From: Coprenecus sp902388455
Lineage (GTDB): Bacteria > Bacteroidota > Bacteroidia > Bacteroidales > UBA932
DNA: 64,000 bases
NCBI GenBank assembly: GCA_963931615.1
Contig: OZ007032.1
Location: 1,612,001-1,676,000 of the forward strand
Direction of reading: 5' to 3'
Each line of letters opens with the position of its first letter. Within the stretch, counting starts at the first letter, position 1. Under the pieces are notes generated by a model. That model was not told the origin of the DNA, did no database searches, and saw only the letters and a program-made list of their open reading frames with translations. The translations under genes were made by a program, and so were the position numbers. Positions 16,694-25,654 of the stretch are shown in pieces.

Positions 16694-18232
16694 CTACTCA
16701 GTCATTATGATTGTCAGGGTCTTGGATAACTCCTCTCCGTTTTTGTCCCTGATTGTTATTCCGAGGTCATTGGTTCCGACAGGCATCGCCGCCAGGAATG
16801 TTCCTATGGCGAAAGTCTTGGATGTCTGGCCGTTGACATCCGAGTTGCCGGTGATACCAAACAGAGCTCCCCAGAATCCCAGCTTCAGGGCATCCATGTT
16901 GGCAAGGTCCACCGTATATCTCTCTTCCTCGGAGACTGAACCGAGCACACCATCCAGCAAGGTCCTCAATCCCTCGGCTCTCACATCGACAATGAAATTG
17001 GCAATACCGGCCGGAGCCTCTACAGTCAGGTTGAACTCAGACGGCAGATCTGCCTTGCTGTAAGTCACGGGGCTATCTATGCCGGCTGTGGCTGTGATGG
17101 TTATGGCCGGCTCCCCAGGCTCGTCGGTCTGGGTTGCCGCTGTCGTAAAATTCAGGGAGAATGCATCTGCTGCAGCATCTGCAGCCCCCGCACGGGTAAC
17201 CGCTCCGGCCGGCACATTGAGGGTGTATGCAGTCTCGGCCGTGAGGGCCGGCAATGTGACTGTCAATACCGAACCGGATGCAACAGCTGTGCAGGACTGG
17301 CCGTTGAGAGTTATTGAAGCCCCGTCAGCGACAGCGACAGCCGTAGAGTAGGTAATGTCCACCGAGGCAGTCTCTACAGGCACGTCCACGGCACCTTCGG
17401 CTATTGAGGTGCCTGTCACCTCCGGTACGGCGATATCATCGTCTATCGGACTCTCATCCAGTCCTCCAATAGTTATATCCTCCTCCCGTCCGTTGACCGA
17501 ATAATCTATGGTAATACCGTCCGTATAATCCATGTAACCGGTCTCGCCGGCATCGACAGTCAGGACATGGTGGTCCTGCGCGGCCACCTGGTCTATGTAG
17601 GCATGGTGATTGATATAACCGCCCGTCCGGCGTGTTCCCTTGATGTAAATATCCAGAGGAGCCACATCGAAGAACCCGGAATTCTCAGCCTCCACTGCCG
17701 GTTTCTCCCAGATCAGAGATCCGTCCTCAGACACTACCGATATGGTGAAATCGTCATTCATCTCGCTCAGGAAAGCCTCGGTACAGCGGATAGTCACCAT
17801 CATATTGGTAATCCGGCAAGTTACCGATATGTTCTGGGTCTGCCCTGCAATCACGGTAACTGTCTGCGAGCCGGCATACTTGGGCTGCGCCCATGCCACT
17901 GCCTTGTTTCCGGGAGACTTGGCCTCTACCTTATACTCGGCAGGTTCCAGAGTCACCACTGTAGGCACATCTGCGAAACGGTCCCACGACCCGGCTGTCT
18001 CCCCGGTAGCGGTATTGGTGATGGTCAGCGAATACTCATTGACATCAGTGTTGTTCTGCAAGTCCGCCTCAGACTTGGTTCCGTCCGAAGGGACTTGGGT
18101 AAACTCCCCCTCACGGACAATATTCAGGGCCAGGTCCACCTGCTCGGCACTGCCATAGCCCAGCTCCTCCCGCTTACATCCGGCAAGCATCAGAGCAGTC
18201 AGTATAATCGAAGTAAAAAATATTCTTTTCAT
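16694..18232 (-). CDS. DUF4493 lipoprotein with Ig-like (Big_5-type) domain, no PCMD (operon gene 2)
   Basis: 512 residues. Lipobox LMLAGC. Residues about 30-260 are DUF4493-like (EYSLTITNTATGE, YKVEAKSPGNKAVAW, PKYAGSQTVTVIAGQTQ, CRITNMMVTI). Residues about 270-370 (VTGTSIAEGAVDVPVETASVDITYST, with LPALTAETAYTLNVPAG) look like a bacterial Ig-like domain of the Big_5 type. The C-terminal 130 residues are a further module that resembles the one between DUF4493 and Fn3 in the neighbours (AEGLRTLLDGVLGS, LGITIRDKNG). The PCMD domain of the flanking genes is absent. Confidence 0.8.
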   Translation of the reverse strand: MKRIFFTSIILTALMLAGCKREELGYGSAEQVDLALNIVREGEFTQVPSDGTKSEADLQNNTDVNEYSLTITNTATGETAGSWDRFADVPTVVTLEPAEYKVEAKSPGNKAVAWAQPKYAGSQTVTVIAGQTQNISVTCRITNMMVTIRCTEAFLSEMNDDFTISVVSEDGSLIWEKPAVEAENSGFFDVAPLDIYIKGTRRTGGYINHHAYIDQVAAQDHHVLTVDAGETGYMDYTDGITIDYSVNGREEDITIGGLDESPIDDDIAVPEVTGTSIAEGAVDVPVETASVDITYSTAVAVADGASITLNGQSCTAVASGSVLTVTLPALTAETAYTLNVPAGAVTRAGAADAAADAFSLNFTTAATQTDEPGEPAITITATAGIDSPVTYSKADLPSEFNLTVEAPAGIANFIVDVRAEGLRTLLDGVLGSVSEEERYTVDLANMDALKLGFWGALFGITGNSDVNGQTSKTFAIGTFLAAMPVGTNDLGITIRDKNGEELSKTLTIIMTE

Positions 18233-18247
18233 TGTTTCCGGTTTTCG

Positions 18248-20437
18248 TTATTCGTAAATAAGTTCTATATCGTCGATGTACAGAATGCTGCCAATTCGGC
18301 AACCCGTGGAATATGTGTTTCCCGGCCCGACTGTCATAGGAACATCCTCACTGTACGAAGGAGTCTGGGCGGATGAGGATTTGAACTGCAGGTATATGGT
18401 CGCTGCCTTCTTGGTCATGTCAGAATAATTGACGGCTATACTTTTTTCTGTCCAGCTGTCAGCAGCTCCTCCATCCGTGCTCTCAAAACTCCCTATGACT
18501 GTCCCGTCAGCCGCCTTTATTTCCGCCTTCACATAAAAGGTCTCACTGTTGTGAGAGGTGTACCGGTAGGCGAACTTCACTGCACTCGGGCGGCTGGAGA
18601 AATCATGTCCTTCAACAGAGTGGTTGCCTGAATCGTCTGCCTGTCCTATGAACAGTTCTCCGGCCGAAAGACTATCTATATTATCTACGTCATATCCTAC
18701 CCAAACAGTATAAAGCATTGCAGATTTCGAACCAGTCTTTGGGTTTTCCAACGTATATGCCACACTGGGGAAATTGCACCTATTTGGGTCCAGACTAATC
18801 AATGAGTAATCTCCTGGCATCGTATATTTACTATTTACATCCCACCATTTTTCTCCATTTCCCCATGGATGATACCAGGCAATTGTATGGTCTTTTGAAA
18901 AGATAGATAATCCCGTTATAAATTCAAAAGTATCATCAGTCCACTCCTCGAACCCTGCATTGCCCACCTGCTGCGCGGCCTCAGTGGTCACTTCGCGGAC
19001 TGTCTCGGAGGCTCCGTTGTTGTAACGGGCGCGGACTGAGTATTTGGTGCCGGGAGCGAGGCCGGTGATGGTGAAGGTGTTCGACGTGCTTGAGACAGAG
19101 GTAGAAATGAAGGCGGGTCTGGTCCACTGCCCGTCCTCTGTCTTCACCTCGGGATAGAGCAGGCCGGGGTCTCCGTCGGCGGTGCCCAGGACGACATTCT
19201 CGATGCGGGCCGCCCAGACATTGGCCTCCGGAATCTCCGCGATGGATTTGTCCGCTGCCTTGGGAGTGATGACGAAGGTCGCCTCAGCGGTCTTGCCCTT
19301 GTCATCGGTAATCTTTATCGTGAAGCTGTGCGTATTGGCTGCGGCATCCTCGGAATGCACGAACTTGCGGGCCACTGCCGAGAGGTCGATAGCTCCCATT
19401 GTACTCTCCGCATCCACTGTATAGACCAGGCCGTCCCGCTCTATGATGCTCTTCTCATCCGGAGACAGGTTGAGGAAATCCAGAGACTCGGGCCAGCCGA
19501 GAGACTGCAGGTACGGAGAGCTGACTGTCATCACACAGCCTGCCAGACCGGCGGAGGCGTTGAGCGAGATATTGGCATTGGGCCCGGTGCCCTCCACCAT
19601 ACTGAGATTGCCCTCTGCATCAAATCCTCCGTCCTCAGGGACAAGCAGGGGCGCGTCCTCCGGCAGCATATAGAAAGGCAGCTCCACATTGACTGTGGAG
19701 TCATTGGTGGTGCGGTCGACGGATATGACCAGACCGACTTCCTGCGAGGGTATCTCCTCCGTATCCAGATTAAGAGTGATGAAATCTCCGGGAGCAGCCG
19801 ATATCTGCGAACCGTTGCGGAAATACCAGGTCTTGCCGTCCCCGTCGGTCAGCTCTACATCGACGGTAAGAGGTGCCACAGGCATCCATCCAGCCTCGTC
19901 CTTATGCTCCATGTCGAAGTCCAGACAGCCGCGGCTGCTTGAGACAATTGTCCTGTAGGATTCGTAGTCGCTGATGACATTGGGACCGTAATTCACAGCA
20001 ACCTTGACATTAGCCATACGGCACACTACGGAGACATCCACTGTCTCCTGAGGCTCTACCGTGAACTGCTGTTCGCCCTTGAAGAACCAGGCGTCCCAGC
20101 CACTGGCCGTCGAATCGCCCAGAGTTGCCCTGAGTGTATAGGGACCTCCGGCATTCATCTGTACTGTAGGATCGTCTTGCGACTTGTACTCCGCGAACGT
20201 GGCCCACCGCTTGAAGATGACCCCTGACCTGTTTATGATCTCCACCTTGAAATCATCAGGATCGAGGTCCAGGGTATTGTCCGTCATCTCCGCACGGGTA
20301 GCAGGAGCCTCCGTTGCCAGGTCTATACGGACTCCGCCCATACCTGGCTCATACACAGCATTCTCTTTACGCGAGCATGAGAATGTCAAAAGTACAAGAA
20401 GCAATAGATGCATTGAAAAGACTTTCGCTTTACTCAT
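18248..20437 (-). CDS. DUF4493/Fn3/PCMD surface lipoprotein (operon gene 1)
   Basis: 729 residues. Lipobox LLTFSC then SRKENAVYEPG. DUF4493 (about 35-260: DFKVEIINRSGVIFKRW, YTLRATLGDSTASGWD, FFKGEQQFTVEPQETV, CRMANVKVAVNYGP). A central module carries SFTIKITDDKGKTAEATFVI. The Fn3-like part has ITGLAPGTKYSVRARYNNG. The C-terminal PCMD-like sandwich runs from VGNAGFEEWTDD to ILYIDDIELIYE. Part of the C-terminal stretch (about 18,650-18,950) is clearly AT-richer than the rest of the gene, which suggests domain replacement by recombination. First gene of the operon, with a -7 box 54 bases upstream. Confidence 0.82.
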   Translation of the reverse strand: MSKAKVFSMHLLLLVLLTFSCSRKENAVYEPGMGGVRIDLATEAPATRAEMTDNTLDLDPDDFKVEIINRSGVIFKRWATFAEYKSQDDPTVQMNAGGPYTLRATLGDSTASGWDAWFFKGEQQFTVEPQETVDVSVVCRMANVKVAVNYGPNVISDYESYRTIVSSSRGCLDFDMEHKDEAGWMPVAPLTVDVELTDGDGKTWYFRNGSQISAAPGDFITLNLDTEEIPSQEVGLVISVDRTTNDSTVNVELPFYMLPEDAPLLVPEDGGFDAEGNLSMVEGTGPNANISLNASAGLAGCVMTVSSPYLQSLGWPESLDFLNLSPDEKSIIERDGLVYTVDAESTMGAIDLSAVARKFVHSEDAAANTHSFTIKITDDKGKTAEATFVITPKAADKSIAEIPEANVWAARIENVVLGTADGDPGLLYPEVKTEDGQWTRPAFISTSVSSTSNTFTITGLAPGTKYSVRARYNNGASETVREVTTEAAQQVGNAGFEEWTDDTFEFITGLSIFSKDHTIAWYHPWGNGEKWWDVNSKYTMPGDYSLISLDPNRCNFPSVAYTLENPKTGSKSAMLYTVWVGYDVDNIDSLSAGELFIGQADDSGNHSVEGHDFSSRPSAVKFAYRYTSHNSETFYVKAEIKAADGTVIGSFESTDGGAADSWTEKSIAVNYSDMTKKAATIYLQFKSSSAQTPSYSEDVPMTVGPGNTYSTGCRIGSILYIDDIELIYE

Positions 20438-20490
20438 TTGCTTCTGAAATTTAGGGTTTAGTACTAATATTCCATTTTATCAATCGGCGG

Positions 20491-20498
20491 CAAAAGTA
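20491..20498 (-). promoter_or_regulatory. -7 element of the DUF4493/PCMD operon
   Basis: Minus-strand TACTTTTG, a full TAnnTTTG match, 54 bases upstream of the ATG at 20437. No -33 TTTG at the expected distance; an A/T-rich run lies just upstream. Confidence 0.55.
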
Positions 20499-20541
20499 GC
20501 ATTTTTTTCTCCCGCGCAGCCATTCTTCCCGAAAAACTTCA

Positions 20542-20549
20542 TAAATTTG
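20542..20549 (+). promoter_or_regulatory. -7 element of parE
   Basis: TAAATTTG, a full match, 31 bases before the parE ATG. It is divergent from the lipoprotein operon promoter 43 bases away. Confidence 0.55.
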
Positions 20550-20579
20550 CAGAGTCCCAAAAAAGGACATTTTCAGATA

Positions 20580-22427
20580 ATGAGCGAAGAATTAAGAAAT
20601 TACGATGGAAGTGCGATAGAGACCCTCGACTGGTACACCCACATCCGCACCCGCCCCGGCATGTACATCGGCAGCACCGGGGACGGCTCGATGCCGGACG
20701 ACGGCCTGTATGTGCTGGTCAAGGAAGTGATTGACAACTCGATAGATGAATATGCCTCCGGTTTCGGCCGCGAGATCATCATCACCGTGGAGGGCCGTCA
20801 GGTGACGGTGCGCGACTTCGGCCGCGGCATACCTTTGGAGAAGCTGGTGGACGCCTCCAGCAAGCTGATGACCGGCGGCAAGTTCGACAGCGGAGCCTTC
20901 AAGAAGAGCGTGGGACTCAACGGTATAGGTATCAAGGCGGTCAATGCCACCTCGGTATATTTTCAGGTAACGGCATGGAGGGACGGAAAATGGCGGAGCG
21001 CCACATATTCGAAGGGTATCCTCGAAAAGGACGAGAGCGGGGAAGGCTCCACGGAGAAGAACGGCACTCTGGTCAGTTTCATTGCCGACGACGAGGTCTT
21101 CCACAACTACTCCTACAATATGGAGTTCATCGAGACCATGGTACGCAACTACGCCTACCTCAACACCGGCCTGACCCTCCGTCTCAACGGCACGGCATAT
21201 CATTCGCAGAACGGTCTGCTGGACCTGGTCAACGAGACCATGGTCGCCGAGCCGCTGTACCCCCCTATCCATCTGAAGGGCGAGGACATAGAGTGCGTCA
21301 TCACCCACGGGGACAGCAACGGGGAGAACATCGCCTCCTTCGTCAACGGCCAGAACACCACCCAGGGAGGCACCCATCTCGCCGCATTCCGCGAGGCCGT
21401 GGCCAAGACCGTCAAGGAGCATTTCAAGAAGGACTTCGAGCCGGCCGACATCCGCCAGTCGATAGTCGGAGCCATCAGCATCAGGGTCAATGAGCCGGGC
21501 TTCGGCAACCAGACCAAGACCAAGCTCAGCTCCAAGGACGTGCGCCCCGGCCTGTCAGTCCGCTCCTTCATAGGGGATTTCATCCAGGAGGAACTGGACA
21601 ACTACCTGCACAAGCATCCGGAGACTGCATCGATAATGCTCAAGAAGATCCAGGCCTCCGAGAAGGAGCGCAAGGCCATCTCCGGCATCCAGAAGAACAT
21701 CAAGGAAAAGGTCAAGAAGGCCAGCCTCTGCAACAAGAAGCTGCGCGACTGCCGCGTACACTACACCGATACCCGCAACCCCTTGGCAGAGCAGTCCTCG
21801 ATATTCATCACCGAGGGAGACTCCGCCAGCGGCTCGATCACCAAGATCCGCGATGTGAACACCCAGGCCGTGTTCAGCCTCAGGGGCAAGCCCCTCAACT
21901 GCGTGCAGAAGAGCGAGAAAGAGGTCCGCGAGAATGAGGAGATGCTCCTGCTCAAGGCCGCCCTCAACGTCGAGGAGGACATGGACAACCTGCGCTACAA
22001 CAAGATAATCATCGCCACCGATGCCGATGTGGACGGCATGCACATCCGCCTGCTGATGGTCAGCTTCTTCCTGAAATACTACCCCGACCTCATCCGTCAG
22101 GGTCACGTATACATCCTCCAGACACCCCTCTTCCGCGTGCGCAACAAGAAGCGCAGCATCTACTGCTACAACGAGGAGGAAAAGACCGCAGCCATGAAGG
22201 AGCTCGGGGCCGGCCATGAGATCACCCGTTTCAAAGGTCTCGGGGAGATATCCCCGGACGAGTTCAAGGACTTCATCGGAGAAGAGATGCGTCTCGACCC
22301 GGTCCGCCTCGATCCGGACGACAGCATTCCTCCGCTGCTGCAGTTCTACATGGGCAAGAACACCATGGACCGCCAGTCATTCATCCGTCAGAACCTGCGT
22401 TCCGACTTAATCCTTGAAATCGTATAA
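20580..22427 (+). CDS. parE: DNA topoisomerase IV subunit B (ATPase/TOPRIM subunit)
   Basis: 615 residues from the ATG at 20580 (SEELRNYDGSAIETLDW); the in-frame codon at 20547 falls inside the -7 box and is rejected. RTRPGMYIGS, EVIDNSIDE, DFGRGIP and GLNGIGIKAVNA form the GHKL ATP site. FITEGDSASGSI and DADVDGMHI are the TOPRIM metal motifs, and RFKGLGEISPDEFK is the conserved C-terminal motif. Length fits the short ParE type without the proteobacterial GyrB insertion. With ParC it decatenates chromosomes. parC is not adjacent; the next gene is a lipid acyltransferase overlapping by one base (TAATG). The alternative is a short GyrB, but the TAATG link and length favour ParE. Confidence 0.9.
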   Translation: MSEELRNYDGSAIETLDWYTHIRTRPGMYIGSTGDGSMPDDGLYVLVKEVIDNSIDEYASGFGREIIITVEGRQVTVRDFGRGIPLEKLVDASSKLMTGGKFDSGAFKKSVGLNGIGIKAVNATSVYFQVTAWRDGKWRSATYSKGILEKDESGEGSTEKNGTLVSFIADDEVFHNYSYNMEFIETMVRNYAYLNTGLTLRLNGTAYHSQNGLLDLVNETMVAEPLYPPIHLKGEDIECVITHGDSNGENIASFVNGQNTTQGGTHLAAFREAVAKTVKEHFKKDFEPADIRQSIVGAISIRVNEPGFGNQTKTKLSSKDVRPGLSVRSFIGDFIQEELDNYLHKHPETASIMLKKIQASEKERKAISGIQKNIKEKVKKASLCNKKLRDCRVHYTDTRNPLAEQSSIFITEGDSASGSITKIRDVNTQAVFSLRGKPLNCVQKSEKEVRENEEMLLLKAALNVEEDMDNLRYNKIIIATDADVDGMHIRLLMVSFFLKYYPDLIRQGHVYILQTPLFRVRNKKRSIYCYNEEEKTAAMKELGAGHEITRFKGLGEISPDEFKDFIGEEMRLDPVRLDPDDSIPPLLQFYMGKNTMDRQSFIRQNLRSDLILEIV

Positions 22428-23005
22428 TGAGAATAATCAGTCCCAAAACTGCCAGGCGCATACTCAACATGATGGGTTGGAAAGGAATGGACGAGGCCAT
22501 CCCGGCGCCCAAGTGCATCATCCTCGGAGCGCCCCACACCTCGATCTGGGACTTCGTCATATCCTGGCTCTACTACCGCTCCGTCGGGGGCAATGCCAAG
22601 GTAATGATAAAGAAGGGCTTTTTCAAATGGCCCCTCGGTCCCGTTCTCCGTCATCTCGGAGGCATCCCCGTTGACCGCACCACCGGCGGCGGAGCCCATC
22701 TGGTACGCCAGATGATAGAGGAGTTCGAGAAGGACGAATACTTCCAGCTGGCCATAGCCCCGGAGGGCACGCGCCGGCCCGTAAAACGGTGGAAGGGAGG
22801 CTTCCACCTGATAGCCAAGGCTACCGGAGTACCGGTCTTCCTCGGCTATTTCGACTGGGGTACCAAGACAGTAGGCGCCAAGGAGGAGTTCCACATCACC
22901 GACGACGTGGACGCTGACCTCAAACGCATCAGACAGTGGTACAAGGACAAAGGTGTGGTAGGAAAATATCCTGAAAAATTCACTACCGGGGACGACCTGG
23001 ATTAA
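22427..23005 (+). CDS. PlsC-family 1-acylglycerol-3-phosphate acyltransferase-like protein
   Basis: 192 residues. HTSIWD is the HX4D catalytic motif, and APEGTRR is the second acyltransferase block. It lacks the transmembrane N-terminal helix of long PlsC proteins, so it is the short peripheral type found in many Bacteroidota. It would transfer a fatty acyl group to a lysophospholipid or related acceptor at the inner membrane. Its ATG overlaps the parE stop by one base, and the next gene encodes an acyl-CoA ligase, which fits a joint lipid role. Confidence 0.85.
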   Translation: MRIISPKTARRILNMMGWKGMDEAIPAPKCIILGAPHTSIWDFVISWLYYRSVGGNAKVMIKKGFFKWPLGPVLRHLGGIPVDRTTGGGAHLVRQMIEEFEKDEYFQLAIAPEGTRRPVKRWKGGFHLIAKATGVPVFLGYFDWGTKTVGAKEEFHITDDVDADLKRIRQWYKDKGVVGKYPEKFTTGDDLD

Positions 23006-23017
23006 CAGCACAGCATT

Positions 23018-24712
23018 ATGGACAACATACATCAGCGGTCGCTTCGGGCGCTGCTCGAATTTTCATTTACCAGATACGGAGACAAGCCCTTCCTGCATTT
23101 CATAGACGGGCCGGGCTACACATACGCGGAGTTTCACGCCAAAGTCTATGAGGTAGGAGAACTGCTCTCCCGCTACGGGCTCGGCCGGAACGACATGATC
23201 GGCCTCCTGAGCCAGAACATGCCCAACTGGGGAGTAGCCTATTTCGCCACCACGGCCTTCGGGAGGATAACCCTGCCGATGCTGCCCGATTTTTCCGAAA
23301 GCGAGATCAAGCACATCCTCAAACATTCCGCCGCCAAGGCCCTCTTCGTCTCCCGCAAACTGCTGCCGAAGGTCCTGCCCAAGGCCATCGACCGGCTGGA
23401 AGTGATCATCTGCCTGGACGATTTCTCCATAATCAAGGGAGAACCCTGCCCTGACAGTCCGGCACCACTTCCCTCCGAAAAGGAGATACAGTCCGATGAC
23501 CTGGCCGCCATCATCTACACCTCCGGCACCACAGGCAGCTCCAAGGGAGTGATGCTCAGCCACCGCAACCTCTGCGCCAACCTCTGGTCCACCGAGGACG
23601 CCCGTCCGAGCTTCGACTGGGACGTATGGCTCTCCCTCCTTCCCCTGTCCCATACCCTCGAATGCAGCATGTGCCTCCTCCTCCCGATGCAGGCCGGAGC
23701 CAGCGTCAACTACATCGAGAAGGCCCCCACCCCCTCAATCCTGATGAACGCCCTCGCGAAGGTACGTCCCACCACTATATTGTCCGTACCCCTTATTATA
23801 GAAAAGGTATACCGCAGCGCCGTCTTGCCCAAACTCACCGCGACACCGCTGCTGCGTTTCATGCACCGCATCCCCCCTCTCAGGAAAATGATGCACCGCA
23901 AGGCCGGGAAGCAGCTCTTCGAGAAATTCGGCGGCCGCATCCGGTTCTTCGGCATAGGCGGGGCAAGACTTGACCCCGAAGTTGAGCGTTTTCTGCTCGA
24001 AGCCCGTTTCCCCTACGCCATAGGCTACGGCCTCACCGAGACATCGCCCCTCATCGCCGCCGCTCCCCCCGACATGGTACGGCTCGGATCCACCGGTCCG
24101 GTAGTCAAGGGAGTAGAGCTTCGGCTGCTGGACAAAGACCCCAAGACCGGCGTGGGAGAGATAGCCGTCAAGGGGGACAATGTCTTCAAAGGCTATTTCA
24201 ACAATCCGGAAGCCACCTCGTCTGCCTTCACCGAAGACGGCTGGTTCAAGACCCGCGACCTCGGCAAGCTGGACAAGGACGGCTGGCTCTATATCAAGGG
24301 CCGTTCCTCCACCACCATCATCGGACCCAGCGGAGAGAACATCTACCCCGAGGAAGTCGAGAGCGTCATCAACAGCCACGACATGGTGGCCGAATCCCTG
24401 GTAACCAATCGCAAGGGCCGCCTGACCGCCCTCGTCCACTTCGACTCCGAGAAACTCAAGGCCTTCCTCGAATCCACAGATGAGTTCAAGCGCACCACCC
24501 AGGAGAAACTCGAGAACCTCAAGAAAGAGCTCCTCGAATACGTCAACCAGAAAGTCAGCAAATTCTCCCGCATCAGTGAGATAGACCCCCAGGACCAGGC
24601 CTTCGAGAAGACCGCCACCCACAAAATCAAGCGCTACCTCTACGACGGTTCCAAAAACAAGGACGGCAAAGACAGCAAGAGCGGCAAGGATTCCAAGTCC
24701 AATGAACGGTAA
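23018..24712 (+). CDS. AMP-forming long-chain acyl-CoA ligase family protein
   Basis: 564 residues. IYTSGTTGSSKGVMLSHRN (about 166-184) is the adenylate-forming P-loop. GYGLTETSP is motif A4/A5, GWFKTRDLG the Asp motif, and YIKGRSS with ENIYPEEVE closes the C-terminal subdomain. The enzyme activates a carboxylic acid with ATP and joins it to CoA; the acyl chain length is not fixed by sequence. The last 20 residues are a Lys/Ser/Asp-rich tail with repeated GKDSK units. Last gene of the parE-acyltransferase-ligase group; no hairpin terminator is visible before the repeat array. Confidence 0.88.
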   Translation: MDNIHQRSLRALLEFSFTRYGDKPFLHFIDGPGYTYAEFHAKVYEVGELLSRYGLGRNDMIGLLSQNMPNWGVAYFATTAFGRITLPMLPDFSESEIKHILKHSAAKALFVSRKLLPKVLPKAIDRLEVIICLDDFSIIKGEPCPDSPAPLPSEKEIQSDDLAAIIYTSGTTGSSKGVMLSHRNLCANLWSTEDARPSFDWDVWLSLLPLSHTLECSMCLLLPMQAGASVNYIEKAPTPSILMNALAKVRPTTILSVPLIIEKVYRSAVLPKLTATPLLRFMHRIPPLRKMMHRKAGKQLFEKFGGRIRFFGIGGARLDPEVERFLLEARFPYAIGYGLTETSPLIAAAPPDMVRLGSTGPVVKGVELRLLDKDPKTGVGEIAVKGDNVFKGYFNNPEATSSAFTEDGWFKTRDLGKLDKDGWLYIKGRSSTTIIGPSGENIYPEEVESVINSHDMVAESLVTNRKGRLTALVHFDSEKLKAFLESTDEFKRTTQEKLENLKKELLEYVNQKVSKFSRISEIDPQDQAFEKTATHKIKRYLYDGSKNKDGKDSKSGKDSKSNER

Positions 24713-24786
24713 AGACTCAGAGCGGTAAAGACTCACGCTCCGACACACTCCGAACGGCAAAGGCTCCCAATCCCCAAAGCTCCCCA

Positions 24787-25351
24787 CCACAACGGCAGCA
24801 TTTCCCGCATTTCAGTGCCGTTGCGGTAAGCGCTCTTCTGCACTGCCCCACCTAAAACGCCCACAAGCAGCCTTTCAGCCTGCACCAACTTCCACAACGG
24901 CAGCATTTCCCGCGTTTCGGTGCCGTTGCGGTAAGCGTATCTCACCCCAACCACCTCTACAGCCTATCCTGCGGGCCTTGTGCATACCGCCCTCTTCCAC
25001 AACGGCAGCATTTCCCGCGTTTCAGTGCCGTTGCGGTAAGCGTATCTCACCCCAACTACCTCTACAGCCTATCCTGCGGGCCTTGTGCATACCGCCCTCT
25101 TCCACAACGGCAGCATTTCCCGCGTTTCAGTGCCGTTGCGGACACCGCTCTTCTGCACTGCACCGCCTAGAACGCCCACAAGCAGCCTTTCAGCTTGCAC
25201 CAACTTCCACAACGGCAGCATTTCCCGCGTTTTAGTGCCGTTGCGGTAAGCGTATCTCATCCCAACCTCCTCTACAGCCTATCCTGCGGGCCTTGTACAG
25301 CTCGCCCTCTTCCACAACGGCAGCATTTCCCGCATTTCAGTGCCGTTGCGG
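24787..25351. repeat. Array of six 40-bp palindromic cores at a 105-bp period
   Basis: Cores start at 24787, 24892, 24997, 25102, 25207 and 25312, each exactly 105 bases apart. Each begins CCACAACGGCA and ends TGCCGTTGCGG, an 11-bp inverted repeat with one mismatch, around a conserved 18-base centre. The 65-base linkers are of two types. Type A (TTCTGCACTG...CCCACAAGCAG) follows cores 1, 4 and, truncated, 6. Type B (TATCTCA...CCTATCCTGCGGGCC) follows cores 2, 3 and 5. Short open frames run through it on both strands because 105 is a multiple of three, but type B has a stop in the main minus-strand frame and unit 5 has one on the plus strand. I regard it as non-coding. Confidence 0.93.
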
Positions 25352-25654
25352 ACACCGCTCTTCTGCACTGCACCGCCTAGAACGCCCACAAGCAATCACA
25401 TCTGTCGACAATCCACTATCCACGCCTGTATCACGCAGGTGAACCGTTTTCCTACTCCTTCGGAAGGAGTCGACGTTAGGAAGAAGCCGACGTTTGAAAA
25501 GGAAAACTTTTTTGTTGACGTTCCTCTTAGATTTGCTGTACGCGGTTTGATTCTGCGCATTGAAGGCGTCAGGGCATGGCTTGGTTATAAGCCAAATCCC
25601 ACCGCCGGAGCTGAACGCCCAGAACAAGCGGTTCAGACTAAAAAGCCTGAATGA
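25352..25654. other. Non-coding stretch between the repeat array and the ATPase remnant
   Basis: Begins with a truncated type A linker of the array (to about 25394). The rest is AT-richer and includes three close variants of the word TCGACGTT (25,469-25,520). No credible gene or promoter is seen. A minus-strand open frame of 114 codons crosses the area and into the array but has no recognisable protein character. The piece 25,400-25,650 may itself be a dispersed repeat; a search of the same genome would tell. Confidence 0.5.

Noticed and set aside
24733..25260. Small proteins encoded in the 105-bp repeats
   Set aside because: Open frames exist only because the period is a multiple of three. 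They are interrupted by stops in linker type B and in unit 5, and have no start signals or protein-like character.
24787..25351. CRISPR array
   Set aside because: The cores are regular, but the 65-base intervals repeat (two types), the core is a near-perfect palindrome, and no cas gene is near.
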